The notes: a model not told the origin generated them from the letters alone. A stretch of 64,000 nt of DNA from Diphasiastrum complanatum (GCA_029204225.1 CM055092.1:63430676-63494675), one strand, 5' to 3'. Counted from the first letter of the stretch, positions 23,380 to 35,540 are shown. Program-made: numbers and translations.

Positions 23380-23980
23380 ATTAGGGTGTCTCACAACATA
23401 TGACACAATGCAAGAACCTACTATTAAAGTCTAATATTGAATGTATATTCTTTGGTGACTCAAGCTCTCATCTCATAAGGTGAAAGAACAAGGTACCATT
23501 CACCTTAAATTTTTGAATGGAGCAACTAGAGTGCTTCAAAATGTTCTCTATGTGCCAAAGCTTAGAAAGAACCTGCTCAATTCTAAGCAATGTATTTTTC
23601 AGACCATGAGTCTAAGGAGATTTCGACAACAAACAGAGAAGGAGATCTGTACATCTTGAGTCATGAGCATGCATTTTATGTTAGTGAAAGTTCTAGAAAT
23701 ACCAAACTATAACATCAACATTTATGCCACACAAATTTTAAAGCTATTATGTATATGCATCATCATAGCATGATTAATAATTTGCAATTGTCTACTTCTA
23801 CTACAAACATCAACATTCATATTTGTGAGACGTGCTTACTAGAAAAACAACCTAGAACTAGATTTCATTAAGGAAAAGCCACAAGAGCTAAGTCCATTTT
23901 AGAACTCATTAAATTCATCACCAGCCTGATGGAGTACTGTGAATGATTCTCGGGCACAAGATTGTGATCTGATCGTTGTT
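23380..23980 (+). pseudogene. Copia pre-integrase relic
   Basis: Coding-like blocks correspond to the end of copia protease (GATRVLQNVLYVPKLRKNLL-like) and to a GAG-pre-integrase domain (NFKAIMYMHHHSMINNLQLS, then NINICETCLLEKQPRTRFH). The CxxC and the basic KQ..R pattern are typical. Stops and frameshifts are frequent and no LTR is seen. Confidence 0.6.
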
Positions 23981-24308
23981 ACTACAACAAGCTAGTACAC
24001 ATTCTCTATTTCTTTATGTGTGTTTACACTAATGAATGCTTTCTGATAACTTCTTACTCTACTATTGATGCTCGTTTCCACGGCTCATACAAAATATCTT
24101 ATTCGAAGGAAACATGGCTGTCATAGACGCCTAACTGTATCGTTGCCTTCATGGCTGTCTTAGACACCTACAAAGATATTCCTCTTGTTGATCTAAGAAA
24201 TAGTCTGAATCAACAGTTTGTGTAGATCCTGTAATAATTTAATGTTGAGTTTTTTGTTCTTTGGATTTTATATTCAGCTAAAGATTCACAAATAGCTCAT
24301 GTATCAAA

Positions 24309-24563
24309 TTGGTTCTAAAGAAGCATGGGACATTCTTTCTGGTTTGTATGAAAATGTTGCTCAAGATGAGTGAAGGAACCTCATTCACTGATCATCTCAA
24401 CGAATTCAAACAACTGCTCAACCAACTAGTTGCAGTTGGTTCGCCAGTATCGGACGAAGATGCTAACATGTGTCTTCTATCCAATCTTCTCCCCTCTTAT
24501 GATGATTTAGTATTGCTCTTGAGCAATGCTCCTAACATGTCGCTGCAAAAGTTAACAAGTTAG
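24309..24563 (+). pseudogene. Copia gag (UBN2-type) fragment
   Basis: The open stretch reads EGTSFTDHLNEFKQLLNQLV, then AVGSPVSDEDANMCLLSNLL and PSYDDLVLLLSNAP, a highly characteristic copia gag segment. The preceding block (SKEAWDILSGLYENVAQDE) is in another frame. It ends at a TAG. It is an orphan fragment about 350 bp downstream of another copia relic, perhaps a rearranged copy of one element. Confidence 0.75.
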
Positions 24564-24599
24564 TTGTAGGAAGAAGTAAGAAGGAAAAGCATGTGGCCC

Positions 24600-27500
24600 T
24601 CTCACCCATGGAAAGCAGTGCTCTTGAACATTGACAAATACAAATAGCCCAATTGTTGAAGTTCACTTTTTACCTCTTTAGTTTGGATTTATAGGTCTTT
24701 TAATGTTTCAAAATCAATTGGTTAAATGTTATAAATCTTAGGTTTTAAGGTTTTATGCTAACCTTTTAATGATTCCATAATGGTTTTGTGGATATTTTAG
24801 AAGGGTAGTTTGAAACTTTTTTACGAGAATTGGTGGAAAGTGTTTTGTAAATAAGGAGAACGGGTAAAAGTTTGCACAAATTAAGAATGAAACTGCATAT
24901 TTATCCAAAAATCAAATTCATTAAAAACTTACAGAAAAATGACTTTTAAAAAACAACCAAAACATAGAAAATTTTATGGTTGGTGTTTCATATAAAAGAA
25001 ATTTGTGTAAAGTAAAATAAGTAGATCCTTATAAAACTTAGGTCACATAGGTTTATTGCATTAATAAAATAATTTGTTAATATAAATTTCTAATATTTTG
25101 TTGGCCAAAAATTTTAGATGCAAGACCTAGAAAGCAAAATTTTTATAAATCAACAACTTCTGAAAAATACATTAAACTGAAAAGAAACCCAAAAAGGTTT
25201 TCAAATGCTCTAATTAGTCACTCATCTTACCATGAAACTCGCAATGCAATTATACTTTTTGGTTTTCGAGGGAAGGCTTGAACTTGGGACTAAAGAAACT
25301 TTCAATGCCATGCTAACCAAATGATTCAACCCGCTTTAGGCCTTGAGGCTTGGGTGCACGACTCAATTATGGATGAAGAACATGATAAAGAATCTTTGGG
25401 CTTTGGACATTGGGAATTTGGGATGCAGTGCAACTTCAACTTGCTTTGTACTCTGAAGGGCAGCCTTCATGATCCGACATTTAACATTAACTTTTGCCTT
25501 GCTTTGAAAGGCCTGGTACCAAGTCTGAAGGGTACCGTGCTCCGGGCTCCCCGAGACGGGACGAGTGACACAAACGACTAAGATCCCATATTTCAAATCC
25601 CCACTACCCCTTCAATTATAGCACGGCAAGGAGCATATATATATTTATATATCACAGTATCTGTATATAAATAAATAAATAGATTTAGATACTCTTATTA
25701 TATGTAAAGATTATATTTATATATTCTGGATTTTTGTTTACTTTTCGTAATATAAATTAAGGACACATATTTGCTTTAAGGATTTTGTTCACAAAGGCAT
25801 ATTTACTGGTTGATGCTTCTGTGGCTTTAATTTTAATTTCTTTTCTGTTTTGTTTTCAAGTCGGTTGCAAATCAGTTTAGTAAATTTGGACTTTAGTTTA
25901 TAAAATCATATATTGTTTGGATTTTGGAAAGTTGTTGTGTTTATTTTGGAGGAAATTAGTTTTTGGGAATCGTTTTTGAGTATACCGCGTGATCGTAGTA
26001 ATAATAATACATCAAACAACCAAATTTGATGCGGGCGCCGGGCGACAGCAGGCTTGACATGTGAAGGGCGACCTTACGTTTCAAAATGAAAGGTATTATC
26101 ATTAATGGCATTGAACCTCCTAACTTATACGTGTGTTTGGTGGCAGGCTTGGAATTGAAATTTGAAAGGGAACAGACGTACTATGGTTTTCATGAAAGGT
26201 AAATTTTTGCTAGCATTCAATTGAAGGTTTAAATTATTTTACTTTTGCAAATATAAAGTATTATGGAATGAGCCGGGCACAGGCCATTATGTCCAATTCA
26301 GATTTTCAAAAACTTTTAGGCTCGGCCCAAATTTTATTTGGAAAGCCCAACTGGACAGAATGGTCTGTGCTCATTCCATTGCTGGATACTTTGACTTTTT
26401 CACATGTCCTTTATAAAACATAATCATCACTTCAACTTCTCTTGGATCAGTCAAAAACTGCCACGTGGCAGATACGTGAGGAGTGACGCGTAGGCTGACT
26501 CGGATTGACTCGCAGGCTGGAATGGGCATAAGATTTTTTTAAAAAAAAGTGACATATTCTACTTTTGAGGAGCCCAAAAAATGGGCAAAATATGCACAAA
26601 GAATTCATTACGTTTACAGAATTTGGGTCTTATTGAAGTTAAGGGACAAAATGTCACGCTTTGAGGCTATTCCATTGAGAAAGGGCCTGTAGTCAAGGGC
26701 GATAAGTTAATGCACATATTTTTAGTATTTTAGAGGTGGAATAAGCATCCACTATTATTTATCCTTTGAGTTTGTCATTCTATCTCCAAAATGTGCATTC
26801 TCTCTCCAAAATAACAAAGAATCTTAATATGGGTATTAATTGGCCTTATAAACATTTTCCCCGACATTATGTTGTGGAAGGCCCTCGGGCCTTGGGCCTT
26901 CCGTGCCGGTCGGGGGCTTCCCTTTGGCTTCGACCCTCGAGCAAGGGTCCTCTTTGCACTAAAGTCCCTCGGATGGAGCCTTTCGCCCCCTATTATATTA
27001 TTACCATGGGCTTTCAAACAACCATTATTAATTCCTTCTGGCATGGTATCAATTGAAAGTTTGCCATATTGGATTTTTTCATAAATGTTCAAATTGTGCC
27101 ATGGTTCGAGGAGAATAAATGGCATGGCTAATTATCTTTGTACCATGAGCGGACAAACACCCCTTGTCTAGTCCTTAGTAGCACTATATGAATAAAAGGT
27201 TGCCACTCATGGACCATTCATATTGTTGGGGACTAGATGAGAATAATTGCCACTATATTCTTATCATAAACAATCAAATTGCTTGTCTTTGTCAATTATT
27301 TTGTTGTCATATGTCAAATGTTTGCCTCAAATTCCCGTATATTTTTATCATGAAACAATCAAATTATTTGTCTTTGCCAATTATATTTTTATCAAAGGTC
27401 CACAAAGCATTCGTGAGCGGACATGTGACATTACATCACTGGTTGAGAGAAGGTTGATTATGTTCCATAGTGCAGGCTGGAAAACCATTGGTCTCTCTCC

Positions 27501-27990
27501 TGCTATGTGAGTTAATACGACGATGGGCTACCGTAACAATTTTCGTTCGCCGCTCCCGTGGCTCGGCCTGCTACATGGAGTAGCCCACCTCTGGATGATG
27601 GCGATACGTAGTCCAATCCTTAAGGATTTTTGGACGGAAGCTATCCACTGTTGGATTTTTGGACAAACGTTCAGATTGTAACACGTGTTATAAATTGACG
27701 ATTGTGAACGGTCCAAGTTGCAATCATGCCACGAGGCAGAAATCTAAGCGATTTATATGGTGTGTCGTTAAGCTCCTTGCTTGGTTGTGGGCCGCACATT
27801 CAATCCATAGATGGCATGGCCTATTTATTTCAATTCTGTTTGTCATGGCAGCAGCAAAAGTAGCGACTCCATTTATTTGAGAGTTAATGCTTCTCCAACG
27901 ACCACCGCCTGCAACTGCCAACTACTCACGGGTCGTGACGGCCGCGCGTGCTCTTCGTTAAATTTTGCGTCCATGATAATGAATCATCAT
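24600..27990. other. Long AT-rich spacer with one GC-rich patch
   Basis: I see no gene. The patch 26875-26990 is GC-rich and repeats GGCCTT/AAGGCC words (GGAAGGCCCTCGGGCCTTGG), like the island at 31.2-32.1 kb. The last 500 bp before 28000 have higher GC and may be promoter or 5' UTR for the downstream gene. Confidence 0.45.
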
Positions 27991-28031
27991 CATCGTCTTC
28001 GTCTCTGCATCGATATCTAATTCGTCAATCA

Positions 28032-28061
28032 ATGGATCGCAATATTCCTTCTCGTCAAAAG
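28032..28061 (+). other. Possible first exon or 5' leader with splice donor
   Basis: ATGGATCGCAATATTCCTTC continues to TCGTCAAAAG followed by GTAAGG, a good donor. A possible internal exon lies near 28530-28600 (GCAG before, GTGAGT after). The frames do not join cleanly, so these may be 5' UTR exons of the protease gene or remnants of another gene. Tentative. Confidence 0.3.
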
Positions 28062-28470
28062 GTAAGGTTAATGTAGCCTCATGTGTTTAATCTTCTTCAG
28101 AGAGATGTGTAAATATGTATCATATAAATTAATGACTAACTAAATTTTTTCGCGTTCTCTTCGAAAGGGTACGATTATTGTAGTCTGATGTGTGTAATCT
28201 TCTTCAGGCTAGATAGAGTATGTCATATAAATTTTTGACCGATAAAAGTTTTTGGCGTAAGTTTTATATTCTTTCTCGTCAAAGTAGCTTGTTACGTAAT
28301 GTTTTATGTTTTTCGCAATATTTTCTTCTCAAAAAGGTACGATTATTGTAGCCTGATGTGTTTAATCTTCTTCAGGCTAGTGTATATCATATAAAATTTT
28401 CACCGACAAAAGTTTTTGGCGTAATATTTGTTTTCTTTCTCGTCAAGGTAGCTTGTTATGTGATGTTTTA
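28061..28470. repeat. Diverged tandem repeats upstream of the protease gene
   Basis: Two long copies (28168-28310 and 28336-28468) share GGTACGATTATTGTAG, ATGTG(T/G)(T/G)TAATCTTCTTCAGG and AGTTTTTGGCGTAA. A shorter third copy begins at 28061. Each copy begins at a GGTA word that would act as a splice donor in the first. Confidence 0.8.
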
Positions 28471-29123
28471 CCGATAGCTCGTCAATGGAGTACTAACATT
28501 ATTGATTGACCTCGCATTAATGTCGCAGAAGATCATTTGATCGATGAGAGACCAGATCTTTTAGGTGGAATGATTTGCAGCGTATCGTTAGCTGAAGCAT
28601 CTGTGAGTTTGCTGAACTGTTTATGTTGGAGCTCAGCAGCACTTTAAATCATATTCAGAGAGATGTATTTGCGAGTTTGTTATAGCTGTTAATAATAGCT
28701 GAGATCTGGAGCAGTTATGATGATATAAAGTGAGTTATGTGAAATTTTACGTCTTTTATCTTCAGTCTTAAATATTTTTTTCTTCAAAAACTTTGTATCT
28801 ACCTTGAGTTGATCGACAATCTATGTTTCCAAGTCTCCTAGCCATATCGACTTGCTTCTGGCTTCATATTATCTTAGATTTTGTACTCTAGCTTTTTCAG
28901 AACCAAAGATTTTATAAATATTTTCTTATACTCATTGGTTTACCTTTCTGTAGATAGAATAATTTCTTTCGTTTGTCCAACTTTCATGCTGTTAAACACT
29001 TTGTTCTTTACAACTCGAGAGTTCAGTTTCTGATACTGGTACCCTTCGGAAAAAAGCCTACTCAATCTCTATGCAAGTGTTGCAACACTTAGTCTCATAT
29101 TTCTGACGAGTGAACGTTAAGCG

Positions 29124-30608
29124 ATGGCCAAGCATGCATTTCTGGTTCTGTTTTCACTGACATTAACTCTACTATGTGCTCTCTCGTTTGGGAGAGAATT
29201 TGAAAAAGGCTCTAGTTTCCGAACACTCGACGTTTCTGCGTATCTGCGAAGTGTACATCCTGCTGTTGCCAGCGATGCCGTCCTTAAGGCTAAGAAAAAA
29301 ACGGATGACATATCCTCTGATGATGGTCCAGTCCTTGACCTCATGCATCGGGATGCGCCTTCTTCTCCATTTCTACCTCTAAACAGTTCTTGGAGAGATC
29401 TTTTTGCTGCGAGGATGGAAAGAGACTCCGCTCGAGTGAAAGCTATCTCATCTAGAGTTCGGTTTATGCAAGGAGGATATGAACTTTCTGATTTGAAGCC
29501 TGTTACGACATCACAAAAAGCTAGCTCTGTCGAAGACTTACAAGCCCCATTGGCGTCAGGCTTGAACGAAGGTAGTGGCGAATATTTTGTGAGCGTCGGT
29601 ATTGGCACTCCACCACGGACTTTTAATCTTATAGGTGACACGGGGAGTGGCGAGTCGTGGCTGCAGTGTGTTCCTTGCACGAACTGCTACAACCAAAGTG
29701 TTCCTCTTTTTGATCCTACATCATCCTCTTCTTTTCAGCAGCTTTCTTGCAGCAGTCCGGTCTGTAGTCAGCTTCAAACTCGCAGTTGCAAAGGTAATCG
29801 GTGTGTTTACCAAATACAGTACGGGGATAGATCGTTCTCCGTCGGGAATTTTGCAACAGAGACTCTCTATTTTGGATCAAACTCCGTGCAGAATGTGGCC
29901 ATTGGATGCGGTCACAACAATCAAGGGCTATTCGTCGGAGCAGCAGGTGTGCTTGGACTTGGCGGAGGCCCGCTATCTCTTCCTACGCAGGTTGCGCAGT
30001 TGTATGGAAATGTATTTTCCTACTGCTTGCCCAATCGACTATCAGGCCAATCCTCTCCTCTGATCTTCGGCTCGGGCGCGGTACCGGCTAGCTCTGTCTT
30101 CACGCCACTTCTAACTAGTCCTGTTATAGACACTTTCTACTACGTGGGTCTCTCTGGTATGAGGGTTGGAGGCGTTCCCATATCTGTTTCGTCCAGCGTT
30201 TTCCAGCTTGATGCAAATGGTAATGGTGGAGTGATCCTCGACTCTGGTACCGCTGTTACTCGCCTTGTGACTTCAGCTTACAATGCTATGCGAGATCAGT
30301 TTCGCGCCAACACTCGATCTTTACCAGCTGCCGCCTCTGTTCTTATTTTTGATACTTGTTATGATCTGTCTGGGCAGCACAGCGTCAATTTGCCTGCCAT
30401 AGATTTGGTACTTGCTGGAGGTGCTGTGGTACCATTGCCAGCTGCAAATGTTCTTGTGCAGGTGGACGATGCTGGCACTTTTTGCTTAGCATTTTCTCCT
30501 TCTCAGGATGAATTCTCCATTATTGGAAACATTCAACAACAATCCCTTCGCATTTCCTTTGACAAGCAGCAAGCACGAGTTGGCTTTGCATCCGATCAGT
30601 GTACTTGA
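29124..30608 (+). CDS. Nepenthesin-like secreted aspartic protease (pepsin A1 family)
   Basis: This is an intronless frame of 494 residues, a normal length for plant nepenthesin/ASPG-type proteases. Residues 1-23 form a hydrophobic signal peptide. The propeptide carries LDLMHRDAPSSPF (71-83), a family hallmark. The catalytic aspartates are D172 in GDTGSGESWLQC and D373 in ILDSGTAVTR. Between them is the Cys-rich nepenthesin insert (about 182-228: CVPCTNCYN, LSCSSPVCS, SCKGNRCVYQ) and the flap QYGDRSFSVGNFATETL. The C-terminus ISFDKQQARVGFASDQC is typical. The protein is probably secreted or vacuolar. The context AAGCGATGG supports the start. Odd points are Gly171 where Val/Leu/Ile usually precedes the DTG and Gly176 in place of the usual Asp of DTGSD. 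Both catalytic triplets are intact. Confidence 0.95.
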   Translation: MAKHAFLVLFSLTLTLLCALSFGREFEKGSSFRTLDVSAYLRSVHPAVASDAVLKAKKKTDDISSDDGPVLDLMHRDAPSSPFLPLNSSWRDLFAARMERDSARVKAISSRVRFMQGGYELSDLKPVTTSQKASSVEDLQAPLASGLNEGSGEYFVSVGIGTPPRTFNLIGDTGSGESWLQCVPCTNCYNQSVPLFDPTSSSSFQQLSCSSPVCSQLQTRSCKGNRCVYQIQYGDRSFSVGNFATETLYFGSNSVQNVAIGCGHNNQGLFVGAAGVLGLGGGPLSLPTQVAQLYGNVFSYCLPNRLSGQSSPLIFGSGAVPASSVFTPLLTSPVIDTFYYVGLSGMRVGGVPISVSSSVFQLDANGNGGVILDSGTAVTRLVTSAYNAMRDQFRANTRSLPAAASVLIFDTCYDLSGQHSVNLPAIDLVLAGGAVVPLPAANVLVQVDDAGTFCLAFSPSQDEFSIIGNIQQQSLRISFDKQQARVGFASDQCT

Positions 30609-31210
30609 TTTGTTAATTAGAGGCTGAATTCCTGAATAATTCATGTGGTTGGAAACTAGTCTGTTAACGTTTAAAGATATGCTCTGCCGAGCTCTTCAAC
30701 TCTCCGCAGATTTGAGAGCCTTCTGAATTAATCTGAAATTGAATCTAGGTTTTGTTTGCCTTGTCTTGTTTTGCAAAAGTGTTAAAATGCCATTTTGCAA
30801 GTTGTTTTAGAGATTTGCTCCTATATTGAGTGAGGTGATGATAGTTTTGTATAAACTATAAACCTTCAGTAGCGTTCGGGCAAGATCATACACCACGTAA
30901 TAGTCTCTTTGATGCTATTAGATAATCAGAAACTCGTATCTGCGAATTATTTCCAATTTGAAGGAAAGGTTGCTTTTGTTGTATATTGCGAAGTTTCTCC
31001 AATTCGAAGGAAAAGATGCTTTTGTTGTATATCTCGTTGTTGGCAGTGTTCACACGTGCAATGTGCGCCCATACTAAAAATGTGAATTGTCCTTGAAATG
31101 CATGAAGAGTTTGTGATGTTAAGCTTATGTTGATGCGGACAGGTATTAGAGTGAAATGAAAGGTCCTATGAACAATCGTTCAAAGCTAGTCCCTTTAAAA
31201 TACAAGGCGT
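30609..31210. other. 3' flank of the protease gene
   Basis: No gene is seen. A short internal repeat occurs near 30955-31030, where TTCCAATTTGAAGGAAAGG(T/A) TGCTTTTGTTGTAT is followed by a second, near-identical copy. The protease 3' UTR should lie in the first 200 bp. Confidence 0.5.
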
Positions 31211-31214
31211 CTCA

Positions 31215-32117
31215 ATGTAAGGCGGAAGGCGGGGCCTTCCGGGTTTTGAGCCGCCCTCGGGCGCCTCCAAACCCAGAAGGCCCCCTGCCCGTGGGCCTTC
31301 TCCTGCGTAAATTAACTGCACATTTTTCTTTAACTTTTTTTTTTCTATTTTTACAAAGTCGACTTTCCAAAAATAATAATTTCGAATATATGTGACTTTT
31401 TAAAATACAAATTATACCTTACATTTTGTAAGGTGATTCTTAAATTTTTTAAAAATAGTAAGTGTACTTTACAAATGTGAAGTACTTATTGCCAAAAATA
31501 CAAAATTATGCCATTTAAGGCAACTTTCAAATGAACTGAAAAGAAAATGTGCAGGCATTTACGTCGCGAGTTTTGTACTACCAAAGCAACCAGTAGAGCA
31601 CCTTGAGTTATATAGTGCATAGGCTTTAAAGCATCCGGCCCGCCTCCTAACCTTGCCTTGTTGGCTCTTGACTTTTTTATTCGAAATGGCTGCCTAGAGT
31701 GCCATGTCACCGGGCAGCCAACTCATATCCCATAATCAGTTGGGAGTTTTTGGCAGTAGGCCATATAAGTAGAAACTAGACCGATTGTTCAAGTGTGAGT
31801 GCATGGGACCGCCAAAAATTGACCCGGGACATGTGGGCGCCGGTGCCTGGGACCTGCAGCCTAGTGAGACACAGGAGTCTGGGCCTGCGACATGCGGCCC
31901 GCTGGGGCCTGGGACACATGGCTCAACGAGACAGTTGGGTGCCGGAACCCATGACATGCAGCCCACCGTGGCCGTAAGGTTCCCAGGCCCGGGGCACGTG
32001 GGTGCCAATGCCCGCGGGACATTGTCCCGGGCACCAGCATGTCCTGGGCAACATTGCCAGGCGTGGGGAGGTGCCGGGCACCTCCACCAAAAAGGCCCAA
32101 GGTGCCGCCTTTAACAT
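31215..32117. mobile_element. GC-rich palindromic element, probable MITE-like insertion
   Basis: Within AT-rich DNA this 0.9-kb stretch has GC-rich ends. The left end is ATGTAAGGCGGAAGGC; the right end read in reverse is ATGTTAAAGGCGGCACC. Near the left end a hairpin pairs 31231-31246 with 31269-31284 (15 of 16 pairs). Near the right end GGAGGTGCC-G-GGCACCTCC is a perfect palindrome (32067-32085). Words such as CCTGGGAC and GGGACATG recur between 31800 and 32050. Open frames here are low-complexity Gly/Pro/His and not credible genes. Confidence 0.5.
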
Positions 32118-32837
32118 AAAACATCACAAGAACAAATTGCTACAAATGAAAAAAACATGTCTTATGTTCAGTGGAGTTTGAGAATGTAAAAATGTCGCAC
32201 TATGAATGAAGTATTTATCTTTAAAAGAATCTGATGTTTCATATACTTTTCCTATACACAAAATATTATTGAAAAAAAGTGTAAAAAGTAATTGCCATGT
32301 CTATTTTCAGTAGATTACAAAAATTTCATATTTTCTTCGAGGAAAAGAACCTTCTTTGACGAAAAAAGGAATGCAATAAATAAAAAAATGTAAATCTAAT
32401 TTTTAATAGACTTCAGATTTTTATAGTATTATTAATAAACTATCTTTTTGCTGCATTTTTGTCTATTTATAACATACACATATTACAAATTTGTAAGTGC
32501 GTTTATTCAGAACTCTTGCTTTAACAAGTCTGACTTAGCACCTATACTCAACTATATTTTTTGGGCAATGCTTTTTGTGGTGGACAAGTCTATTGTAGCA
32601 CATGTCATGCCATGTAACATTAAATGCACTTTGTCTCTAATTACAAGAAGATGCTAATTAGATGCAAAGATTTCAATGAATTTCAATGTGACAACTTTGG
32701 AAGTGACACTGTTTGTCTTCATCACTCTTTACTAATATTTCCCTCAATGTTTTTTGATAGGTGTTATGACAATCTTTAGTGCACATTCTTTGTGAGGTAT
32801 TGTGTCCTCTTTTTTTTTATTACTTTTTTGCCACGTA

Positions 32838-32990
32838 TTAGAATCTGTGTTGCAGCGGATTGCGATCCGTTGCAAAAACGATCCAGATCGCTAGTGATCT
32901 GGGACCAAAACCCGGATCGCAAAAAAAATTGCAAAGTTTTTTGTCATTGTGGAGGGATCCACAGCTAGTTGCAATCCTCGACAAAGGCTA
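32838..32990. mobile_element. Short palindromic MITE-like sequence with GATCC/GGATC words
   Basis: TGTTGCAGCGGATTGCGATC at the left and CTAGTTGCAATCC toward the right echo the TAGTTGCAG ends of the 8248 element. The interior repeats GATCCGTTGC, CCAGATCGC and CCGGATCGC. Ends and target duplication are not resolved. Confidence 0.4.
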
Positions 32991-32999
32991 TAGGGTGGA

Positions 33000-34080
33000 T
33001 AAGTATTTAGCTTGGTAATATGCACCATAGTTATGTGAGAATAATAAGAGAATGAGCATGTGGATGATCAATTCTCTGCTTTTGCATGCAGTAGCATCAA
33101 TTTGTTGGTATGTAAGTTAAGTAGACTTGTTTCAGATGTGTGGGACAAGACATTTTGTCCTTTGGCTCTTCCTAAAGTCTTAGAGCATGATAAGATAAAC
33201 AAAAGTTAAGGTATTTTTCAAGTTATTCATATCTAATTTGCATATTGTAATATATTTTAAATTTGAAATATATCTATGATTTTGATAAATGTGTGCTCTA
33301 TTATAACAAATTTGATATTACTTTGTTGTAATGTTTGAGGTTGCACAAGCTTTTTTAAACATTTTAAGTTGTAAGAGCTTATACTATCACAATCACTACT
33401 ACATAAGTAGTTGAAGTTTTTAGAATATGAGAACTAAGATTGCATACCGAGATTTAGAAAGATTAAGAACCGTATATGAGATGATTTTACTGATAAATAG
33501 ATGATCTTCATTTAATGATAGCTTTTTTTACAATGTGTTTAATATTTTGATCACAAAATATGTTTGTGATTTTGGATTTTTAAAGTTGGCAAAGATTTCA
33601 AGATTATTCACAATCAATATTTACAATATCATGATTAGTTTTAGTATAGTACGATCAGTATTCATGAGTATTCACGATTAGTATTCATAAGAATCATAAT
33701 CAATGCTTACAATAATCACGAGTATTCACAATAATCACGATCAATATTCACAATATTCACGATCAATGTTCATAATAATCATGATCAATATTCAAGAGAC
33801 ATCTTGTATACATTCTAAAAAAGAAGACACTATTAAACTTCCATGTTAAGTTACCTGTTCGTTGGGTTCGGAATCAACTACTATTTCATGCAAAACCGTG
33901 TTATGGTTGACCAGCCTCTTTCATAAAAAGTTATAGGGCTAGAAGTCCAAAGTGAAAAGCACCAGATGGGAAAGTCCATGGTCTTGGATTTTTGAAACGA
34001 TTAGTCTTACCAGCTTTGCCAATACAACAAGCTCCTTCTTCGAATATGATGGAGCCAGAACCTTCAATTGGTCATGACCA
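33000..34080. other. AT-rich spacer containing a degenerate tandem array
   Basis: No gene is seen. The array at 33640-33795 is listed separately. The rest is AT-rich without recognisable structure. Confidence 0.5.
33640..33795. repeat. Degenerate ATTCACGAT tandem array
   Basis: About a dozen units built on (A)CGATCA(A/G)TATTCA and AATAATCACGAGTATTCAC follow one another with drift in length and sequence. Confidence 0.75.
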
Positions 34081-35540
34081 ATGGATTTATTAGACAAATC
34101 AAAACATTGTTCCTTCAGAGCAATATGCTATATATGCCACTGCACAACGACAACAGTTTAGGCAATGGGCTAGAGCGCCACTTGGATGTTTGGATGTAGA
34201 GAAAATCATAGTTGAATGTACCAATAAAGGCAAATTTAATCCCTTTTGTCGAGAATGTGGATATGGACATTGCTACAAGGATTGTCCGGCTAGACCAAAA
34301 CCATTGCCTGTAACTGCTCCTTTGAATATCATTATGATCAAGCAAAGACCAGCGACTTGTCCTAATGAATCATGTGGGCCAGTGATGGTTGCCACAAGAT
34401 CTCAAAAACAAAGTTGTTGCTGAACCAACACCTGCAAAATTTGTTCCAGTTATTGATTTACCTACCGCATCAGGGGTGTATCAAAGATTTACAAGAAAAA
34501 GAAGCCATGGAAATTGCTAGAGCTGTAGCAGAGGTTCATTCCATACTTGTATCGCCATTGGACTTATAAGATCCTTTGCGAAGATCACATTAATGCACTG
34601 ATGTAAGTACTCAATTGCATCATCTTGAAGAACCATTCAAGATGACTGAACCTGAGACGTCTCAAACAGAGCTTATTGTGAATATTATGTCAAATAAGAT
34701 GAACATTACTTTGGGAGAATTCGTAAAGTTGGTGCTTCAAGCCAAGGAAGTATTAGCTGAGAGAACCAAAAGTTCAGCAACAACTGCCATACTGTGCCGG
34801 ATTTGAAAACCATGTGCGAGTAGTCAAAGTTGATCCATTGACATGGACAATCAAGCCAATAGTTCAGAAAGAAGATGATGATTTATCGATCACAAATCAT
34901 TCTTGTGATCGAGTAGACAAGGCTTTGGGAGTGCATTACGACTCTCAAACGGATAATGCTAACTATAATCAAGCTCTTGCAATTGTTGATTGTATATAAG
35001 GCTATATGTGTCGACGGGATGACAAGTCAGAACTAAGCAATATTCCTATGGCTGATCGTACTCTTGATACTCCAATCACATTTTCAGCCAATATGATGAA
35101 CATGGCATGGATATCGATTGACCCAATTCCATATCCTGTTGAAGAAGAAGTTATTCATGTTAGTCATGCTTTATCTTATGATGAGAATGCAAAACTCAAT
35201 GATGAGCAAACTTTAATATGGATCCTACGAGGAAGGGAAGGATACAAGACCAATGATGAAAAAGAAATCTAAACAACATTATAACATGGTCCTGAAGTGG
35301 AAGAACCCACCAAATGAAGCAGTTTCGATGATTAATCCAAAAATTAGTGCCCATGGGGACATACCACCTTTATTGGAAAAATTTAAAGGAAAGTTTGAAG
35401 ATGATTCATCAAGTCGTTGTTCGAGGAAGTCTTCACCTTCTCGTAGAAATTTTGCTAAGAAATCTAAGTGTAAAACGAAGGTTAATCCCTTTGAGCAAAA
35501 AAAAACACAACATGCAAATATTCAAGTAACATCCAAAGGT
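34080..35540 (+). pseudogene. Ty3-type gag and linker relic
   Basis: Translation of several frames gives ALRQQQFRQWARAPLGC-like sequence, then a zinc knuckle (FCRECGYGHCYKDCPARP) near 34236-34290. Charged blocks follow: EPETSQTELIVNIMSNKMNI, then GEFVKLVLQAKEVLAERTKS, and DEKLND-type stretches that end near KSSPSRRNFAKKSKCK. Stops near 34425, 34570, 34806, 35000 and 35272 divide it. The layout matches gag plus spacer of a Ty3 element, and this may be the same family as the minus-strand relic at 21863-23035. No LTR was assigned. Confidence 0.55.

Noticed and set aside
26775-27125. 116-codon minus-strand open frame
   Set aside because: It covers the GC-rich GGCCTT patch and is open in other frames too; no domain seen.
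29117-29680. 187-codon open frame on the minus strand
   Set aside because: It is the antisense of the aspartic protease gene, whose plus-strand motifs are unmistakable.
31785-32127. Gly/Pro/His-rich open frames on both strands
   Set aside because: GC-rich palindromic sequence leaves all frames open; no domain or codon pattern supports a gene.
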